This document shows, piece after piece, positions 40,420 through 44,588 of a stretch of DNA of 44,588 nt (positions are counted from its first letter, which is position 1; each line of letters starts with the position of its first letter). This DNA is from Actinomycetota bacterium (GTDB lineage: Bacteria; Actinomycetota; Actinomycetes; Streptosporangiales; Streptosporangiaceae). A model generated the notes under the pieces. It saw only the letters and a program-made list of their open reading frames with translations. It was not told where the DNA came from and ran no database searches. The stretch spans positions 1 to 44,588 of the forward strand of contig PMSU01000037.1 in NCBI GenBank assembly GCA_003168255.1. The letters are read 5' to 3'. The translations under genes and the position numbers were made by a program.

Positions 40420-42900
40420 GTGCATAGTGATCGGGTTGTCGGCTGGCTTGGCAAGGTATGGCGGTCAGCGGCTGGGGTGGCAGTGCTGCTGTCAGGGGTG
40501 GCACTGGCCGCCGGGGGAGGCAGCCCGGCGCAGGCAGCGACGCGGGGCGTCCACCCGGCAGTAGACGGGTTCATCTCGACCTTCGCGGGTGGCGTCGGCG
40601 GCCCGGCCCTGGCCACGAAGGTGGCGCTGGCTATTCCCGTGGCCGTGTCGTACGGCGGCGGCGCCCTGTATGTCGGCGGCGGCCCTGCCGTGCGGATGGT
40701 GGACCCGCTATCGGGTCAGCTGACGACGCCGGCCGGTAACGGCGACCTGGGGTCCGCCGGATCCGGCGGCCCGGCCACCCAGGCCAAGGTAGACACCCCG
40801 TACGCCGAAGCGGTGGACAGCGCGGGCAACCTGGTGATCGCAGACACGGACAACAACCGGATCCGGGTAGTGGCGGCCAGCACGGCCACGTTCTACGGGA
40901 AGAAGATGACCGCCGGGGACATCTACAGCGTGGCCGGCGGCGGGACGGCCGGACTGGGTGACGGCGGCCCCGCCACCAGCGCCGAGCTCGGCCAGCCCCA
41001 GGGCCTGGCGGTGGACGCCGCGGGCAACCTGGTGATCGCCGACACCAGCGACAACCGGGTCCGGGTGGTGGCGGCCGCTACCGGCACGTTCTACGGGCAG
41101 GCGATGACCGCCGGGGACATCTATACCGTGGCCGGCAACGGTGGCATCGGGTTCTCCGGGGATGGCGGCCCGGCCACCAGCGCCGTGCTTAACCAGCCCC
41201 GCGGCATGGTGGTGGACGCCGCGGGCAACCTGGTGTTCTCCGACACCGGCAACGACCGGGTCCGGGTGGTGGCGGCCGCTACCGGCACGTTCTACGGGCA
41301 GGCGATGACCGCCGGGGACATCTACACCGTGGCCGGCACCATCAGCAGCCGTTTCCACGGCGGTGACGGCGGCCCGGCCACCAGCGCCGGGCTCGGCCAG
41401 CCGGAAGGCGTGGCGCTGGACGCCGCGGGGAACCTGCTGATCGCCGACTACGGGCACAGCCGGATCCGGGTGGTGGCGGCCACCACCGGCACGTTCTACG
41501 GGCAGGCGATGACCGCCGACGACATCTACACCGTGGCCGGCGATGCCCACCGGGGGTTCGCCGGCGACGGCGGCCCGGCCACCAGCGCCTCGCTCCACAA
41601 CCCGGGCAGCGTGGCGGTAGACGGCGCGGGCAACCTGGTGATCGGCGACACCAAGAACTACCGGGTCCGGGTGGTGGCGGCCGCTACCGGCACGTTCTAC
41701 GGGCAGGCGATGACCGCCGGGAATATCTACACCGTGGCAGGCAATGGTCATCCCAATGCCTCCGGCGTCCAGGGCCCGGCGACCGCGGCCGAGTTCTCCT
41801 ACGCCCCGGGGTCAGACCCAGGTGTGGCGGTGGATGGCGCGGGCAACCTGGTGTTCACCGCCACCGGCAACAGCCGGGTCCAGGTGGTGGCGGCCACGAC
41901 GGCCAGGTTCTACGGGCAGGCGATGACCGCCGGGGACCTGTACACCGTGGCCGGTGACGGCAAGGGGTTCTCCGGCGACGGCGGCCCGGCCACCAGCGCC
42001 AAGCTGGAACAGCCGTCCGGGATAGCGGTGGACGCCGCCGGAAACCTGGTGATCGCCGACACGCTCAACAACCGGATCCGGGTGGTGGCGGCCAGCTCGG
42101 GCACGTTCTACGGGGTGGCGATGACCGCCCGGGACATCTACACCGTGGCCGGTGACGGCACCGAGGGGTTCTCCGGCGACGGTGGCCAGGCCACCAGCGC
42201 GGAGCTGTTCACCCCCACCGGCGTAACGGTGGATGCCGCCGGCAACCTGGTGATCTCCGACACCTACAACCAGCGGATCCGGGTGGTGGCGGCCACTACC
42301 GGCACGTTCTACGGGCAGGCGATGACCGCCGGGGACATCTACACCGTGGCCGGCGATGCCTCCTCCTGTGGGTTCTCCGGCGACGGCGGCCCGGCCGCCA
42401 GCGCCCAGCTCTGCTACCCGGACTCGGTGGCGGTGGACGCCGCGGGCGACCTGGTGATCGCCGACACGCTCAACGGCCGGGTCCGGGTGGTGGCGGCCGC
42501 TACCGGCACGTTCTACGGGCAGGCGATGACTGCCGGGGACATCTACACCGTGGCCGGCGGCGGGACGAGCGGACTGGGTGACGGCGGGCCGGCCACCAGC
42601 GCGGAGCTCAACGGGCCGCAGAGCGTGGCGGTGGACGCCGCGGGCGACCTGGTGATCTCGGACACGGGTAACGACGCGGTCCGGGTGGTGCCGGCCGCCA
42701 CGGGCACGTTCTACGGAGTGTCGATGACTGCCGGGGACATCTACACCGTGGCCGGCAACGGCACCCAGGGGCTGTCCGGCGACGGCGGTCCCGGCACCAG
42801 CGCCGAGCTGCACACCCCGGGCGGCGTGGCGCTGGATGCCGGCGGCGACATAATGATCGCCGACACCGGCAACAACCGCATCCGGGAGGTCACCAGCTGA
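40420..42900 (+). CDS. Secreted NHL-type repeat beta-propeller protein
   Basis: An 826-residue exported protein. The signal peptide runs from the GTG start (WRSAAGVAVLLSGVALAAGG) to a cleavage region near AQAATRG. The rest is ten full units of about 66 residues plus a C-terminal half unit. Each has the form GVAVDAAGNLVIADTLNNRI, RVVAATTGTFYGQAMTAGDI and YTVAGDGTEGFSGDGGPATS. The VDxxGNLVIADT-NRIR core is the NHL/beta-propeller signature; the YTVAGDG...FSGDGGPAT phrase occurs in secreted actinobacterial NHL proteins. GTG 40420 follows GGAGCAAG. Function is unknown; extracellular binding or scaffolding is inferred. Units are nearly identical in DNA, suggesting recent expansion or gene conversion. 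Confidence 0.92.
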   Translation: MHSDRVVGWLGKVWRSAAGVAVLLSGVALAAGGGSPAQAATRGVHPAVDGFISTFAGGVGGPALATKVALAIPVAVSYGGGALYVGGGPAVRMVDPLSGQLTTPAGNGDLGSAGSGGPATQAKVDTPYAEAVDSAGNLVIADTDNNRIRVVAASTATFYGKKMTAGDIYSVAGGGTAGLGDGGPATSAELGQPQGLAVDAAGNLVIADTSDNRVRVVAAATGTFYGQAMTAGDIYTVAGNGGIGFSGDGGPATSAVLNQPRGMVVDAAGNLVFSDTGNDRVRVVAAATGTFYGQAMTAGDIYTVAGTISSRFHGGDGGPATSAGLGQPEGVALDAAGNLLIADYGHSRIRVVAATTGTFYGQAMTADDIYTVAGDAHRGFAGDGGPATSASLHNPGSVAVDGAGNLVIGDTKNYRVRVVAAATGTFYGQAMTAGNIYTVAGNGHPNASGVQGPATAAEFSYAPGSDPGVAVDGAGNLVFTATGNSRVQVVAATTARFYGQAMTAGDLYTVAGDGKGFSGDGGPATSAKLEQPSGIAVDAAGNLVIADTLNNRIRVVAASSGTFYGVAMTARDIYTVAGDGTEGFSGDGGQATSAELFTPTGVTVDAAGNLVISDTYNQRIRVVAATTGTFYGQAMTAGDIYTVAGDASSCGFSGDGGPAASAQLCYPDSVAVDAAGDLVIADTLNGRVRVVAAATGTFYGQAMTAGDIYTVAGGGTSGLGDGGPATSAELNGPQSVAVDAAGDLVISDTGNDAVRVVPAATGTFYGVSMTAGDIYTVAGNGTQGLSGDGGPGTSAELHTPGGVALDAGGDIMIADTGNNRIREVTS
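40790..42895 (+). repeat. Ten coding tandem repeats of about 200 bases
   Basis: The 20-base core TTCTACGGGCAGGCGATGAC recurs at roughly 41090, 41290, 41496, 41696, 41908, 42308 and 42508, with variants at the remaining positions, giving spacings of about 200-212 bases. Differences concentrate in the loop codons between FSGDGG and the next VDAAGN. Confidence 0.85.
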
Positions 42901-42911
42901 CCGGTCCTGGC

Positions 42912-44048
42912 GTGCGGATCGGGGCGGACACCCCGCAGTACTGGCGGGATGTCCGCCGGCTGCTCAACTCCCACCGCCATGACCTCGCAGTCGCGGCGGC
43001 GCGGCTGTACCCGTCGGTGCCTCGGGTGGGGTCTACCGGGCTGCTGTGCCGGGCGGGCTGGATCGCGCCGGAGCCGCTGGACCTGGCGCGCGTCAGCCTG
43101 GCGTGGGTGGACGCTGCACCGCCGAGCGTCGACCTGACCGGCGCGGTCTCGGCCCAGGTGCGCCCGTTGCGAGCCGCTGGCGCCCGGCACGATAGCTATG
43201 CCGAGGCGCTGGCGGCGATCGAGCGGCCTGAGCTGCTGGAGAACCGGCCCAGCTACCGGCTGCTATCCGCGGATCTGGCCGGCCGCGCGCCGCGCCTGGA
43301 GCTCACCCGCGGCCGCTACTTCGACTGGGTGAACGCGGGCGAGGCGATAGCGCACGAGCTAGCCGGGGCATGGCAGGAAGACCCCAGATCTCTGCCTTCC
43401 GAACGGCTGCCGCTCCGCACGATGCTCGGCGATCCATCCGACCTGCGGCGGCGTAGCGCGCTGACCGCTGTCACGACGCTGACCCTGCGCGTCCCGCCCG
43501 CTGGCGAGCCCACGTTCATGCTGCACTGGCGTGATCCGGCGAAGGTGACTCACGCGGGCGGCCTGTACCAGGTCATGCCCGTGGGCGTCTTCCAGCCGGC
43601 CGACGAGACCACCGGGGCGGAGCGGCGCGACTTTGACCTGTGGCGCTGCATGACCCGGGAATTCAGCGAGGAATTCCTCGGCACCTCCGAGGACTACGCC
43701 GGGCCGCTCGACTACGAGCGCTGGCCATTCTCTACGGCGCTCTGCGCCGCCAGGAAAGCGGGAAAGCTGCGCGTGTGGTGCTTTGGCCTGGGCGCGGATC
43801 CGTTGACGCTCGCGACGGACATCCTCGTGGCGGCGGTGTTCAGCAGCGATGTGTTCGACGCCCTGTTCGGCGCTATGGTCGCGGCCAATGCCGAGGGACG
43901 GGTGGTGAGCTGGCCGGAAACGACGGGCGTCCCGTTCACCGCCGGGGTGGTGGATCGCTTCGCCGGCGACGGCGAGCCGATGCAGCCCGCCGGCGCGGCT
44001 GTCCTCCAGCTGGCGTGGCAGCACAGGAAGGAACTCCTGGGCTCGTGA
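42912..44048 (+). CDS. Unassigned protein with imperfect Nudix-like box
   Basis: A 378-residue cytosolic protein. The N-terminal part (DTPQYWRDVRRLLNSHRHDL, PRVGSTGLLCRAGWIAPEPL) and the middle (ENRPSYRLLSADLAGRAPRL, ELTRGRYFDWVNAGEAIAHE) look like a conserved actinobacterial family I cannot name. The C-terminal third, from GGLYQVMPVGVFQPADETTG to REFSEEFLG at residues 249-257, resembles the Nudix fold: a Gly-rich strand, then a helix with R-E-x-x-E-E. The spacing to the final Gly is one residue longer than canonical, so it may be a degenerate or non-catalytic Nudix domain. GTG 42912 is the first plausible start, 12 bases after the propeller stop, with no clear ribosome binding site. Confidence 0.75.
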   Translation: MRIGADTPQYWRDVRRLLNSHRHDLAVAAARLYPSVPRVGSTGLLCRAGWIAPEPLDLARVSLAWVDAAPPSVDLTGAVSAQVRPLRAAGARHDSYAEALAAIERPELLENRPSYRLLSADLAGRAPRLELTRGRYFDWVNAGEAIAHELAGAWQEDPRSLPSERLPLRTMLGDPSDLRRRSALTAVTTLTLRVPPAGEPTFMLHWRDPAKVTHAGGLYQVMPVGVFQPADETTGAERRDFDLWRCMTREFSEEFLGTSEDYAGPLDYERWPFSTALCAARKAGKLRVWCFGLGADPLTLATDILVAAVFSSDVFDALFGAMVAANAEGRVVSWPETTGVPFTAGVVDRFAGDGEPMQPAGAAVLQLAWQHRKELLGS

Positions 44049-44070
44049 CCACGCACTGTCGTCTCGGCGG

Positions 44071-44247
44071 TCAGAACGCCGCGAGGGTGTCGGCAGCCAG
44101 GCAGGCGGTGGGACAGGGCCAGTGCTTCCGGCAGCGGGTGCAGGTGCCGTGATCGCTGAGGTGGCGATCCAGCTCGTGCTGCGCGGTGTGCAGGAGCTGC
44201 ACCAGCTCGGGGGTGATGAATTCGGTCGGGGTGGTCGGAGTTCTCAT
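44071..44247 (-). CDS. Small Cys-rich (zinc-ribbon-like) protein
   Basis: A 58-residue protein starting at ATG 44247 (MRTPTTPTEFITPELVQLLH), with HLSDHGTCTRCRKHWPCPTA near the C-terminus. The Cys-x2-Cys-x5-Cys plus His pattern resembles the small metal-binding proteins common in actinomycetes, often near Xre-type regulators. The frame is open further upstream but without protein character. It is convergent with the preceding gene, with 22 bases between. No function is assigned. Confidence 0.6.
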   Translation of the reverse strand: MRTPTTPTEFITPELVQLLHTAQHELDRHLSDHGTCTRCRKHWPCPTACLAADTLAAF

Positions 44248-44588
44248 GGGCCCAGGCTTTCTCTGGGAGGAGCGCGGTGCGGCTTTGGTGTGTAGGTCAG
44301 CCAGGCCAGGCCCGGTTGACCACACAATGGCTGCGCGAGGCAGCAGGGAGGTGTTGGCCGCCCGCATGTTTCTTAGATCATCGATCCCTCCTTCAGGGAT
44401 AACCCTGACGTGGGGACCTTCCACGCAGCCAACGCCTACCTTGAATGGAAGAGGAACGGGCGGCCGGAGAAATACGTCCGACGTCAGCGTCGCGCGCGCG
44501 CCGCCGCGCGCTGGCTAGCCCGGAGGCGCCTGTTTCCGCATCCTTTCCAAGCTTCCGCATCCTTTCCAAGATCGATGTGACGGAGCCC
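44248..44588. other. Terminal non-coding region
   Basis: The 341 bases beyond the small Cys-rich gene hold no convincing frame. On the minus strand a perfect ribosome binding site (AAGGAGGG, 44393-44386) precedes ATG-ATC-TAA, a two-codon frame. From 44521 the sequence is shared with the palindromic element at 7432-7485. Confidence 0.5.
44521..44588. repeat. Dispersed palindromic element, copy 2 (cut by window end)
   Basis: Bases 44566-44588 (CCAAGATCGATGTGACGGAGCCC minus its first bases) match the inverted right half of the element at 7461-7487. The preceding bases (GGAGGCGCCTG...TTCCGCATCCTTTCCAAG) match its flank. TTCCGCATCCTTTCCAAG is duplicated here in tandem with a 19-base period (44534-44551 and 44553-44570). 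The other half of the palindrome would lie just outside the window. Confidence 0.7.

Noticed and set aside
40708..42813. Two long minus-strand frames opposite the NHL repeat gene
   Set aside because: They are repetitive shadows (GHGVDVPGGHRLPVERAG-type units) created by the repeated plus-strand codons; the plus strand has a signal peptide and ribosome binding site.

Overview
This is a very GC-rich stretch with many GTG starts, GGAGG-type ribosome binding sites, short ATGA gene overlaps and families typical of soil actinomycetes (ECF sigma factors, many TetR regulators with 14-helix drug exporters, NHL beta-propellers, DUF427). It looks like chromosomal accessory DNA of a Streptosporangiales- or Streptomycetales-like actinobacterium. 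The species cannot be named from the sequence. I see no rRNA, tRNA, CRISPR array, transposase or integrase.

Layout. 1-5.2 kb: the 5' end of an unrecognised gene, a field of 18-nt tandem repeats, an MMPL lipid-type exporter, and a divergent sensor kinase/LuxR-type response regulator pair. 5.2-9.4 kb: a TetR regulator, a possible decayed exported peptide, a haloalkane dehalogenase-type hydrolase, an ECF sigma factor overlapping a single-pass membrane partner, and a small membrane protein (9092-9265) too short for usual ORF calling. 9.4-11.8 kb: the three 5-oxoprolinase subunits, with pxpA divergent from pxpBC. 11.8-15.2 kb: a carboxymuconolactone decarboxylase/ECF41 sigma pair behind a matching promoter, a frameshifted gene, and a LysR regulator overlapping an RNA 2'-phosphotransferase (KptA). 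15.2-17.5 kb: a TetR/MFS divergent pair with three operator-like boxes.

17.6-21.4 kb is the most unusual part. Its base composition is visibly less GC-rich. It holds a helix-turn-helix protein with a long C-terminal domain I cannot assign, an overlapping DXD glycosyltransferase-like protein, a divergent 95-residue membrane protein, and a structured intergenic region with a palindrome, direct repeats and two hairpins; a GNAT acetyltransferase follows. This is the best candidate here for an undescribed system.

21.5-27.9 kb: a TetR-MFS operon divergent from a short-chain dehydrogenase, a trans-sulfuration PLP enzyme, the wreck of a GlxA-type AraC regulator, an isochorismatase-like hydrolase and a DUF427 protein. 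28.3-31.7 kb: a secreted lactonase-like beta-propeller and a membrane-embedded spermidine-synthase-like protein. 32-38.8 kb: a lipid-degradation locus. A hydrolase/quinone-oxidoreductase/acyl-CoA ligase operon with 4-nt overlaps faces a neutral ceramidase and another hydrolase, so ceramide cleavage and activation of the freed fatty acid may be linked. 38.8-44.6 kb: an MFS exporter, a secreted protein of ten near-identical NHL-type repeats, an unassigned protein with an imperfect Nudix-like box, and a small Cys-rich protein. The window ends inside a second copy of a palindromic element whose first copy lies at 7432-7485.
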